Source: Dactylis glomerata (Eukaryota; Streptophyta; Magnoliopsida; Poales; Poaceae). From it: a stretch of DNA of 64,000 nucleotides. The stretch covers positions 1 through 64,000 of the forward strand of contig QXEO01000727.1 in NCBI GenBank assembly GCA_007115705.1, read 5' to 3'. The notes beneath the pieces were generated by a model. It worked only from the letters and a program-made list of their open reading frames with translations. It made no database searches and was not told where the DNA came from. Of the stretch, positions 21,921 through 31,830 are shown piece by piece. Position numbers and translations under genes: made by a program. Each line of letters starts with the position of its first letter. Within the stretch, counting starts at the first letter, position 1.

Positions 21921-22440
21921 TTATGTTACCTCAACTTTGATGGGTATAGTACCAACCATAACAATTTGATATTCTTCTTTGGGCTTTTGCTCTGAACAAA
22001 TAATTTGACCAACTTTGATGGTCTCAACATGCTTAATTGAATTTAGAGCATTCTTCCTATTAATCTTCTTGGGAAAATAAACCGTATACTCTTTGTCATT
22101 GACACTAAAAGTTACTTTTCCTTGATTGCAATTAATAACAACACCTGCAGTATTTAGAAAGGGTCTCCCAAAAATAATAGACATATTATCATCTTCAGGC
22201 ATTACCAACACAACAAAGTCAGTTAATATTAAACAACTGTTAGCAACTTGAACAGGAACATTCTCATATATACCAATAGGAATAGTAGTAGACTTATCAG
22301 CCATTTGCAAAGATATATCAGTTGATACCAATTTTTCTAGATCAAGTCTCTTATAAAGAGAAAAAGGCATGACACTAACTCCGGCTCCCAAATCACATAA
22401 AGCACTTCTAACATAGTTATTTTTAATGGAGCAAGGAATA
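21921..22440 (-). pseudogene. Protease piece of element A
   Basis: The frame reads PCSIKNNYVRSALCDLGAGV with the retropepsin-like DLGAGVSVMPFSLYKRL motif (D-L-G-A in place of D-S/T-G), then IIFGRPFLNTAGVVINC, typical of Athila-lineage proteases. It ends after KEEYQIVMVGTIPIKVEVT. The piece was separated from gag by the Tekay-like insertion at 22441; the frame joins that at 35404 when the GAATA duplication is collapsed. It has no start codon of its own. Confidence 0.8.
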
Positions 22441-23397
22441 TGTAACAACTCAGAAATTGTAATCCACTTCTTAATAAATAAAGTGCCAAATTTTGGACCC
22501 AAATAAAACTTTTTATCTATTATTGTATGCATACCTGCATTTTCTTTTATTTGTATTCTATGATTTTATGTGTGTGATTTTTGATTGAGCATTGGTTAGA
22601 TAATTCTAAGTGAACCAACAGAATCAATTGAGAAGATTTTTAGGAAGCAAAGAAACCAGAAGTAAAAATAAGAAAGAAAGAGATAAAGTTAATATGATCT
22701 AGAAATTGTTAGTGACTACACCACTTTGAGCCCTTAGATTAAGCAATCTACAGCTCACCTTCATGTTTGACCTATTAGTTGAGCTTAACCAAGTTATGGA
22801 CAAACTCAACCAACAAGCAGTTACACAAATTTCAAACTGGAACATCACACAAACTTGAGCCAAAGTTTGAATCTGAAACAGGTACTATACCAAATTTGAA
22901 ATATAGATTTCTGCAAAACTCAACCTTTCTTCATAACAAAAATATGACTGGGTACCTTATCCAATATGATGAGCACCCAAAGTGGAAAATTTTGAAAATT
23001 CGAATTTTGAGTTCTTGCGGGCATTTCGTCGAACACTGGCAGAAGCAAATCAAATCAAATCAAGTTTTACTGGTGCTGCACTGTTCTAGCTCGCTCCTGT
23101 GCTGTAGCCACGCGGCTGGACGACGCCACGGTCGAGCCCAGCTTCCCCATCCCCGACCCAAGCCGTGAGAAGAGGAGGGAGGAGGAGAAACGCACCCAGG
23201 GCCCCCTCCCAGCAACCCTCTTCCCTGCACGATGCCGACCAGCTTGGAGGCGCCAGAGGAGACCCACAGCACCCCGCGGCCGAACCAGCACCATCCCAGC
23301 ACGCCCCCGTGACCGCCGTGACCGGAGCGAGCTTCAAACGCCGCCAGGGCCCCCGTGCAGACAAGCTTCTGGCCGCGCTTGCCCTCGTCGCTCCGGC

Positions 23398-23407
23398 CTA
23401 TAAAAAG
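23398..23407 (+). promoter_or_regulatory. TATA box in the Tekay-like LTR
   Basis: CTATAAAAAG in a GC-rich setting. Transcription would start about 30 bases downstream, making U3 nearly 1 kb and leaving more than 2.5 kb of transcribed LTR. Confidence 0.7.
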
Positions 23408-23670
23408 CCCCGCAGATCAAACGAAGCAACGCACCCAGTCCCCAGCTATCTCCCAGACATACTCGCTTAGCCTCGTTTGCCCTAGCTCGCCGTCGCCAGC
23501 CTCGCCGGAGTGGTACTGGACAAGCGGAGCGCCGCCGCGTTCGACCACCTGGGGGCAAGCTGCTGCTGGGAATCGGAGGAGGAGACGAACCGCCGCCGAT
23601 CCCGCACGTCGCCGACGAGTTCTGCATCCCCTACGCCTCGCCCTCGCCGTCGAACATTCGTCACTGCTCG

Positions 23671-23679
23671 CAGGTGAGC
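23671..23679 (+). other. Consensus splice donor CAG/GTGAGC in the LTR
   Basis: It lies about 270 bases downstream of the TATA box. Acceptor-like sites follow at 24570, 25652, 26222 and 27281, so transcripts of this element may be spliced. Confidence 0.5.
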
Positions 23680-26010
23680 TCCCGCCCGTGCTGAGGAAGA
23701 CGATGAACGCGAGCCGTCCGATTCTAATCCAATGATAGCTTACCGATTCGGGAATCGTTAAGTGAGCTGACATCGCGACCCCACCTGTCAGCTCCCATTT
23801 TATTTCTTTTCTGTCGCAGCGAAGCGGTATGGGCCGGCCCGTTCGGGTTTGTTCTGAGTTGGGCCCAGCTCGTTTCGAATTCGGTCCGTTCGTTTTTATT
23901 CTTTTTCCCGCCCGTTTTATTTATTTCAAATAACTTTCAGATGCTATTTTCAAACTTTAATTCCTAGAGTTTTACAAATCCAAATCTAGCAAATGAATAT
24001 GCATTGGAAAGCTTATGAAATACTCTACACAATAGAACTAGTTAGAATTCAAAATAAGTTAAGAATTAAATCAGTTATGAATAGTGTGACCATAGCTTGT
24101 CTAATAATGAAAGATTTCTAGAAAATTATTTAAGCCATCAAAAATCATGAAAATTAAAATGTGAACATACTAATGACCCCTCTTACTGTTAGTCAACACT
24201 AATCTACCCCAAACCCTATTAGTATGATCAATTGGACCCTAATCCAATCCTATTTGTGTAACATAAAATGATAGATCACTATTGCCCACTTAGAATTAAT
24301 TGCCCTCAATGCCAATTCACTTAGTGGATCCATCCCACTTGAACTTGTCTTAGTAACCCTAAAACCATACTAATGCTGCACAAGTGAACCACCTATGCCA
24401 CTTAGTAAAGAATCTAGCTTGCACACTTGAAGAAAAACTTAGAAGAAAGACTTACCATCCAACACCATAAAAATGCAACATGAATGCTTTGGTTAGCAAA
24501 CAAAGATGTGTGCTTGGTGTGTTGTTAGCTTGGTGAAGTGATGGTGTGCTTTGTGTTTATTCGTTATTAGACGCTAGTGTTGCCGAGGAGGATATTGGAG
24601 GGGATTATTATTCTCAAGAAGAAGAAGAAAACCCCGGACACCTTGCCAACCAAGGCAAGCCATCTTTTGATTCATACTCCCCATGCCTAGTTTTAATATT
24701 GCATTCTACCTGTTTTAAGTAAATTGCATGATTGAATTGCTAGAGTAGAAGGATAGAGGTATATTGATGTCTTGATTATCAAGAGCATCAAGCTGAGTTT
24801 ATCCAACCCTATTTAGTAGTACTATCACTCAATGTAGTTGCTTAGTCGCTAATAAAAGTTGATGCTATCTCTGGAGGAACCTCATTTGAAAGGGGGTGAC
24901 TTGAACTTGAAACTTGAAATGGGAGATTACTCTTACATGATGGCCTTATAAAAGAAATTAATCTTGACTAAGAACTATGAAATCTATTTCTCAAATTACA
25001 ACGGGTGATGTACTATGGGAGCCAATTATACCGTACGACCACATTACCCCTATATGGGAAGGGGCTTAATCCGTAGCTTGTTTATCTTAGTATGGGAGGC
25101 CTTGTACCAAGCTTCATGGAAGGACACCGTGAAACAGGTTACTTCTAGGACCAGGTGGATTCCACTAACCCGGTACCCGGGATGGGCAGAACTAGAGGCG
25201 CCGGAGCGGGGTTCCGTATCCCGGGCTCTAGGGAAGGATCCTATACTAGGATGAGCAAGTGAAAGAGTTTGTTTGATTATCTGAACCTCGCATACTTTGT
25301 GTATGTCGAACCGTGGATTTCTCCCGGCAGATGTATCGAATCTTGTGGGTAAAGTGTACCCCTCTGCAGAGGTTTTGAAACTATTCGAATAGCCGCGTCC
25401 GCGGTCATGGACGGTTGGCGAGCTGTACTTGACTTTTGTCAGGACTAAAAGTGACAATGGTGACTTGGTGAATGACTTGACTTGAAATGTTGTTGACACA
25501 CTTGAAGTCCTCTTTAGATAGAACTTAGAGAACTAAATCTCTTTCCTATAAACGAACATTCTTGGGAAATAAAACTAGCTTTTGGCAAATCAACTTAGTG
25601 CTTAGTCCACAATATCAACCTTGCATATCTACTTCATCTTTTCATTTATAAGATGGTTTGCGAGTGCATCCAATGTACTCACGGCTGTGTCCCTGGCTAT
25701 CAACTTGGCCAGACTATGGGGAGGAATACCAGGAGGAAGGGTATGAAGAAGAGTACCAGAACTAAGCTCGTCTCCGTGAGTCGCCATTGCCTGTAGGGAG
25801 AAGGCATGGGCCAAAGACGTTATTTCCGCTACTATATTGTGTTGTAATATGACTTGGTCTATATGACCATTGTATTTGAACCATCGTATTGTAATGACTA
25901 TGGAACTGAGTACCAACTACGTTATGTATATCGCAACAATGGTTCTGGGATTGCGGTGGAATACATAACGGGCACTTCGAATTTGTATCAAATTTGAGGT
26001 CGTCACAAGT

Positions 26011-26022
26011 TGGTATCAGAGC
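26011..26022 (+). other. Primer-binding site (initiator tRNA-Met) of the Tekay-like element
   Basis: TGGTATCAGAGC, three bases after the LTR end, complementary to the 3' end of plant initiator tRNA-Met. Confidence 0.92.
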
Positions 26023-26222
26023 CTAGGCTGACCATAGGAGACCTTAGTTAGAATGGGCGTTAAATGAACACTTGATAAAAACAAAGATATAAGTAATGAT
26101 TTCAAAATTTCTTAGTCTTTCCTCTCTAGTTGCAAAGTTTTATACATACTTCAGCTTTTGCCTACTTAAAATTTTGCACACTTGAGTTGATCACTAACTT
26201 GAACTAATCTAAAATTTTGTAG

Positions 26223-27005
26223 ATGGCCCTGGTATTCACTGAGCAGTACCAGTTGGGCCATGGTGGCAGCCTTTGTTTCGAGCGCGACCTCACCACCTTG
26301 ACCTTGTTCTTGGATCGTTTGTATCCGGAGTTCAAGGGAGCCGTGCTCAATGAGCACCCAGACGGAGAGCTACGGTGGCTCATCCGAGCTAGTTGCCGTG
26401 GCAAGAAGGGAAACTTGAGTGCTCCAAGGATCAAGTTTGAGCTTGTGGAGAACACTTGGGCCGATGGTTTGGTCCGAGCGATGCAGGAGATGCACGCCTG
26501 CTTGTGCGGACTGCATGTTGAGGAGGTTCAGGGAGGACGCTTCAGGGACTTTGCTCGGCGTGATGCGGATGGACGTCCCGCAAACATGCCCGGGCAGAAT
26601 GAGCCGAGTACCTACATCGATCACATGGACTTCTTGCTGTACTCCACTCAGCAGGAGGCCGATCGTGCCCGTACCAAGGCCAACCTTGAGCACTTCGCCC
26701 TGGTGGAGGCGAGGAGCACTATCAGGATTCTTGCGAAGGAGCGCAAGAGCCTTCGTCGCCAGCGCGATGAGAAGGAACAGGACCTTGATGAGTTGAAGGC
26801 CAATGTGGCGGAGTTGACTGAGTACATTGAGAGTCTCGAGGATCACCTTGGTGAGGAGGAAGGCATTGACCTCCGCAAGGAGGATAATGCCCTCATTAGT
26901 GACGAGGATGACTTCATGGAGGACCTCGATGATCCGGAAGATGGTGGGCACAATGGATTCATTGTGAGTGACGAGGAGGAAGACCCCGAGGAGCCCGCTG
27001 TTTAG
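26223..27005 (+). CDS. Extra 5' ORF of the Tekay-like element (coiled coil plus acidic tail)
   Basis: 260 residues from ATG 26223, which directly follows an acceptor-like AATTTTGTAG. Residues about 160-215 form a predicted coiled coil rich in Glu, Lys and Leu (AKERKSLRRQRDEKEQDLDE). The last 40 residues are strongly acidic. No zinc finger, capsid domain or enzyme motif is seen. Several grass chromoviruses with long LTRs carry an upstream ORF of this kind (called ORF0 in RIRE3/RIRE8-type elements, from memory), with no agreed function. It ends 277 bases before the gag-pol ATG, in another frame. The absence of stops shows either recent insertion or constraint. Confidence 0.75.
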   Translation: MALVFTEQYQLGHGGSLCFERDLTTLTLFLDRLYPEFKGAVLNEHPDGELRWLIRASCRGKKGNLSAPRIKFELVENTWADGLVRAMQEMHACLCGLHVEEVQGGRFRDFARRDADGRPANMPGQNEPSTYIDHMDFLLYSTQQEADRARTKANLEHFALVEARSTIRILAKERKSLRRQRDEKEQDLDELKANVAELTEYIESLEDHLGEEEGIDLRKEDNALISDEDDFMEDLDDPEDGGHNGFIVSDEEEDPEEPAV

Positions 27006-27281
27006 ACTCGAGATCCACGTGTGATCTAGTTATGAGTTCCACTTTATTTTCACTTCGTGTAGGTGTGAGTTGTATCCCCCTCTCTAGTAGACGAGTCGCA
27101 ATGGTTTAGTATGAACCATTTGTAATGTGTGAACTCGTATGTATGATATGTTTGATGAGTGTTGAATGAAATATGAATTTGGCTATTAAGGCCTTAGTAA
27201 GACAAAAATTGCATCATCCATGTTACCTTTAAATCTTAGCAAATTAGCTTTTCCCTCTTGTCTTACACCACTTATCTTCAG

Positions 27282-30200
27282 ATGCCGCGAGCACCACCAC
27301 CCCCGAACCCGGAAATGGCCGAATTGCTAAGGTTGATCATGGAAGACCGGGAAGCAGCCCGAGCTGAATGCCAAGCCAACTTGGCCACTCTTCAGCAGTT
27401 AACCCAGATGGCAATGAACCACAACAATGGCAATGGTAATGGTGAAGGAGAAAACCATGGCAATGGAGAGCACCGATCCAAGTTAAGGAGTTTCCAAAAC
27501 ACCAACCCTCCTATATTCACTAAGTCTGAAGAGCCCTTAGATGCCGATGACTGGCTTCGTACCATGGAGAACAATTTGGCAGTCGCCGAAGTTGGTGAAA
27601 ATGAGAAGGTTTTGTACACCACCCACTATCTTGCTGGAGCAGCGAGAGCTTGGTGGGATAGCACCCGTGCAATGCAAGCCCCAGGGTATGTGATGCCTTG
27701 GGAGGAGTTCAAGAGCAAGTTTAGCAAAGCCCATGTCCCTATGGGATTGGTTAAAAGGATGAGAGATGAGTTCAGAAATCTGAAGCAAGGTTCCCTATCG
27801 GTGGTGGATTACCGTGACAAGTTCCTCACCTTGTCTAGGTATGCCCCAGATGACACCAACACCACTGAGAAGAAGCAAGAAAGGTTTCTAGATGGACTTC
27901 ATGATGAGATGCAATGTGTCTTGGTCAGCATTCACTTTGCCGACCTGGAGTCATTGGTTGACTCTGCCATTCAGATGGAAGGCAAACTCAAGCAAGCTAC
28001 CGAGAACCGCAAGCGTCATATGGTGTATCAAGGCAACTCGAGCAACTCGCAGAAGCCAAGGGAAAATGCACCTATGGGTTTCGCCCCTAGACCAATGAGG
28101 CCGTCTGCACCTGCTCCACGTCCCAACTATTCCAGCCGTCCACCCGGCAACAACTTCAACCGTGCACCTCCAAGACCTAGTGGCAACAACTTCAACACCA
28201 ATACTCCAAGGCCAAATGGTGCCCCTGTGTTACTCAAGCCTGGTGACAAGTCTGGTATTACCTGTTATGAGTGTGGACTTAAAGGGCACTACTCCAATGA
28301 GTGCCCCAAGAAGCTAAATGATGCGTCCAAGACAGCTGCTCCTGTTCAGCAACAGCGCCGTGTGGGAAATGGCAAGAACTATCCCCCAAGGAACCAGCCT
28401 CGCTCTCAAGGCCGTCTGAATCACATGAATGTTGAAGAAGCTCAGGAAGCAACCGACGTTGTGCTGGGTATGTTCCCTGTTAACTCAGTTCTTGCAAGAG
28501 TTCTGTTTGATTCTGGAGCTTCCCACTCATTTGTTACCCAATTATTCGTTGATAAAAGTGGACTTCAACCTACACCCTTGAAAGATGTCATGTCTGTGCA
28601 AATTCCCGGGTCAGTAACCAAAGCCAGTTGTACCTGTTTGGCAGTGCCCATAGAAATCCATGGGATCTCATTCCTAGCCAGTTTGATTGTGTTAGGAACC
28701 AAAGGATTGGAAGTAGTCTTAGGTATGGATTGGATGTCCCAACACCAAGGAATCATAGATTGTGCCAAAAAGACCATCACCATGAGGAGTAGCCATGGAG
28801 TTTTCGTGAAGCATGTGTCCGTCAAACCCATTCCAATCCCCAGATGTCATAAGAGTATCTCAGGACCGACTTTGGAGCAAGTCCCCATCGTCTGTGAATA
28901 CCCGGATGTTTTTCCCAATGAGCTACCCGGAATGCCACCGGATTGGGATATTGAGTTTATCATTGAGCTTATCCCCGGAACTGGATCTATAGCCCAACGA
29001 CCCTATCGTATGAACCCAGCGGAATTAGTTGAGTTGAAGAAGCAATTGGATGACCTTTTGAGCAAAGGATTGATTCAGCCAAGTTCTTCTGCTTGGAGAT
29101 CACCTGTTCTGTTTGTGGATAAAAGTGACGGTTCTAGCCGACTGTGCACTGATTATCGCAAGCTTAACGATGTGACCATCAAGAACAAGTACCCTCTCCC
29201 AAAGATTGAAGATTTGTTTGACCAACTGACTGGAGCCAGACTGTTCTCGAAGATAGATCTTAGGACCGGATACCACCAACTGAAGATCCGTGCAACGGAT
29301 ATCCCCAAGACAGCCTTCACTACCCGATACGGATTGTATGAGTACACCGTAATGTCATTTGGATTAACCAATGCCCCTGCTTATTTCATGAATCTCATGA
29401 ATAAGGTTTTTATGGAGTTCTTGGATAAGTTTGTTGTTGTCTTCATTGACGACATTCTTATCTACTCCAAATCCGAAGAAGAGCATGCAACCCATTTGAG
29501 ATTAATCTTAGAAACCTTAAGAGAGCATCAGCTGTATGCCAAGTTTAGTAAATGTGAGTTCTGGTTGAAGGGAGTTGGATTCTTAGGCCATGTGCTATCA
29601 ACAGGAGGAATATCGGTAGACCCCAAGAAGATCAAATCAGTCATGGAATGGGAAGCCCCTACCACTCAGACTGAAGTTAGAGGTTTTCTCGGATTAGCGG
29701 GATATTACCGCAAGTTTGTTGAAGGATTTTCCAGCATTGCCCGACCAATGACCCAATTGTTGAAGAAGGACAAGAAGTTTGAATGGACCCCTACGTGTGA
29801 AGAGAGTTTTCAAGAGCTCAATAAGCGATTGGTGACCGCCCCCGTCCTAACCATGCCCGATATCACCAAAAACTTTGATGTCTATTGCGACGCTTCCAAA
29901 CTTGGACTTGGTTGCGTATTGATGCAAGAAGGCAAGGTCATAGCTTACCTCTCTCGACAGCTTCGACCTCATGAAGAAAATTATCCAACCCATGATCTAG
30001 AATTAGCAGCCGTGGTTCTAGCTTTGAAGACTTGGAGGCATTATCTGATGGGCAACCGTTGTGAGATCTACACTGATCACAAGAGTTTGAAGTATATCTT
30101 CACCCAGAAGGAGTTGAACATGAGGCAAGGGAGATGGATAGAGTTGATCAAGGATTATGATCTGGAAATTCACTATCACCCCGGTAAGGCCAACGTAGTG

Positions 30201-31787
30201 GCCGATGCGTTGAGTAGGAAGCCGTGTTCGTTGAATATGAGGATCAAAGAAGAGCAACCCATGCTACACCAAGAGTTTGAAAAATTTGGATTGGAACTAG
30301 TCAGTCAAGGATTCTTAGCCAACCTTGAGTTTCAACCCACCTTGATGAGCCAAATCAAAGAAGCCCAGAAGGGAAATGAGAGTATTGACGGAATTAAGCG
30401 CCGAATTAGTTCCGGTAAGGTGCCAGGATTTGAGGAAGATGATCAGGGAGTTCTTTGGTATAAAGGACGTATTTGTGTGCCTGCTGATTCGGAATTGAAG
30501 GAAGTGATTATGAAGGAAGCCCATGAGACACCTTACTCCATCCACCCCGGTGGAACTAAGATGTACCAAGATCTGAAGGAACAATTTTGGTGGCATGGAA
30601 TGAAGCGGGAGATTGCATCGTTCATCTCTAGGTGTGATATTTGTCAAAGAGTCAAAGCTGAACATCAACGTCCTGCCGGATTGCTGCAACCTTTGCAAGT
30701 TCCGGAATGGAAGTGGGAATCTGTTGGAATGGATTTCATCACTGGATTTCCAAGGTCTAGCCGTGGCAATGACTCTATTTGGGTTATTGTGGATAGACTG
30801 ACCAAAGTTGCCCACTTTATTCCTGTCAAGACCACTTACAACTCGGGACAGCTAGCAGATCTGTATTTATCCAGAATTGTCAGTTTACATGGAGTTCCCA
30901 AAACCATAGTTTCCGATCGAGGAACTCAATTCACCTCGAGATTTTGGAAAAGTTTGCATCAAGCTTTGGGAACCAAGTTAGCTTTCAGCACCGCTTACCA
31001 CCCTCAGACTGATGGACAGACTGAAAGAGTGAACCAAATACTTGAAGATATGTTGAGAGCCTATGTTCTAGCTTATGGAGCTAAGTGGGAAGATTGTCTG
31101 CCTTTCGCGGAGTTTTCCTACAACAACAGTTATCAAGCCAGTTTGCAAATGGCCCCATTTGAAGCTTTGTATGGAAGAAAGTGTCGTACCCCTTTGAATT
31201 GGTCAGAAACCGGAGACAGTCAGATTTTTGGACCAGATATTTTGCAAGAAGCCGAGGAGAAAGTTCGCATGATTCGTGAATACCTCAAGGCAGCCCAGTC
31301 AAGACAAAAGAGTTATGCCGACAAGAGACGTCGAGAACTGACTTTCAAGAGTGGAGACTTCGTGTACCTCCGCGTATCACCTCTCAAGGGAATGCAAAGA
31401 TTCCAAGTAAAAGGAAAGCTTGCACCAAGATATATTGGACCCTTCAAGATACTAGACCGCAGAGGAGAAGTGTCTTATCAGCTGGAAATGCCCCCGGAAT
31501 TGTCCGAAGTACACGATGTCTTTCACGTGTCTTTACTTCGGAAATGTCTTGAAGTGCCGGAGAAGCCAGAAATTTTCAAGAACATTGATCACCGTTCGGT
31601 GGACATCAACAAGGATTTGACCTATCGTGAAATGCCTATTCGTATCCTCGAGGAAGCATATCGAACCACTCGAACCCGAAGTATCAAGTTTCTGAAAGTT
31701 CAGTGGAGTAATCACACCGAAGAGGAAGCCACTTGGGAACGAGAAGATTACCTTCAGAAAGAGTTTCCCAATCTTTTCAGTTCTTAA
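27282..31787 (+). CDS. Tekay-like gag-pol polyprotein, intact
   Basis: 1501 residues with no stop. In order: gag domain (about 85-200), CCHC knuckle CYECGLKGHYSNEC (about 327), protease LFDSGASHSFV (about 407), reverse transcriptase (YRKLNDVTIKNKYPLP near 624, FIDDIL near 720), RNase H (YCDASKLGLGCVL near 866), integrase HHCC finger (HPGGTKMYQ to CDICQRVK, near 1087) and catalytic core (Asp in MDFITGFP, Asp in VSDRGTQFTS, Glu in TERVNQILE). A chromodomain-like C-terminus includes VQWSNHTEEEATWE. All catalytic residues are present. The ATG at 27282 directly follows acceptor-like CTTATCTTCAG. The protein would copy and integrate the element, the chromodomain tail probably steering it to heterochromatin. 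Confidence 0.95.
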   Translation: MPRAPPPPNPEMAELLRLIMEDREAARAECQANLATLQQLTQMAMNHNNGNGNGEGENHGNGEHRSKLRSFQNTNPPIFTKSEEPLDADDWLRTMENNLAVAEVGENEKVLYTTHYLAGAARAWWDSTRAMQAPGYVMPWEEFKSKFSKAHVPMGLVKRMRDEFRNLKQGSLSVVDYRDKFLTLSRYAPDDTNTTEKKQERFLDGLHDEMQCVLVSIHFADLESLVDSAIQMEGKLKQATENRKRHMVYQGNSSNSQKPRENAPMGFAPRPMRPSAPAPRPNYSSRPPGNNFNRAPPRPSGNNFNTNTPRPNGAPVLLKPGDKSGITCYECGLKGHYSNECPKKLNDASKTAAPVQQQRRVGNGKNYPPRNQPRSQGRLNHMNVEEAQEATDVVLGMFPVNSVLARVLFDSGASHSFVTQLFVDKSGLQPTPLKDVMSVQIPGSVTKASCTCLAVPIEIHGISFLASLIVLGTKGLEVVLGMDWMSQHQGIIDCAKKTITMRSSHGVFVKHVSVKPIPIPRCHKSISGPTLEQVPIVCEYPDVFPNELPGMPPDWDIEFIIELIPGTGSIAQRPYRMNPAELVELKKQLDDLLSKGLIQPSSSAWRSPVLFVDKSDGSSRLCTDYRKLNDVTIKNKYPLPKIEDLFDQLTGARLFSKIDLRTGYHQLKIRATDIPKTAFTTRYGLYEYTVMSFGLTNAPAYFMNLMNKVFMEFLDKFVVVFIDDILIYSKSEEEHATHLRLILETLREHQLYAKFSKCEFWLKGVGFLGHVLSTGGISVDPKKIKSVMEWEAPTTQTEVRGFLGLAGYYRKFVEGFSSIARPMTQLLKKDKKFEWTPTCEESFQELNKRLVTAPVLTMPDITKNFDVYCDASKLGLGCVLMQEGKVIAYLSRQLRPHEENYPTHDLELAAVVLALKTWRHYLMGNRCEIYTDHKSLKYIFTQKELNMRQGRWIELIKDYDLEIHYHPGKANVVADALSRKPCSLNMRIKEEQPMLHQEFEKFGLELVSQGFLANLEFQPTLMSQIKEAQKGNESIDGIKRRISSGKVPGFEEDDQGVLWYKGRICVPADSELKEVIMKEAHETPYSIHPGGTKMYQDLKEQFWWHGMKREIASFISRCDICQRVKAEHQRPAGLLQPLQVPEWKWESVGMDFITGFPRSSRGNDSIWVIVDRLTKVAHFIPVKTTYNSGQLADLYLSRIVSLHGVPKTIVSDRGTQFTSRFWKSLHQALGTKLAFSTAYHPQTDGQTERVNQILEDMLRAYVLAYGAKWEDCLPFAEFSYNNSYQASLQMAPFEALYGRKCRTPLNWSETGDSQIFGPDILQEAEEKVRMIREYLKAAQSRQKSYADKRRRELTFKSGDFVYLRVSPLKGMQRFQVKGKLAPRYIGPFKILDRRGEVSYQLEMPPELSEVHDVFHVSLLRKCLEVPEKPEIFKNIDHRSVDINKDLTYREMPIRILEEAYRTTRTRSIKFLKVQWSNHTEEEATWEREDYLQKEFPNLFSS

Positions 31788-31817
31788 TTAGTGAATCTCG
31801 GGGACGAGATTCTTTTT

Positions 31818-31830
31818 AAAGGGGGAAGAT
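31818..31830 (+). other. Polypurine tract of the Tekay-like element
   Basis: AAAGGGGGAAGAT immediately before the 3' LTR; primes plus-strand synthesis in this class of element. Confidence 0.9.

Larger units (their letters stand above)
22441..26007 (+). repeat. 5' LTR of the Tekay-like element
   Basis: It begins TGTAAC and ends GTCACA. A TATA box lies at 23398-23407, a strong splice donor at 23673/23674 and splice-framed coding-like patches at 24571-24654 and 25653-25765. The paired LTR is at 31831-35398. Confidence 0.95.

Noticed and set aside
23060..23664. Overlapping open frames on both strands of the Tekay LTR
   Set aside because: Most are composition artefacts of the GC-rich promoter part and recur in the 3' LTR at 32450-33166. 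Only the spliced-frame hypothesis is kept, as a finding.
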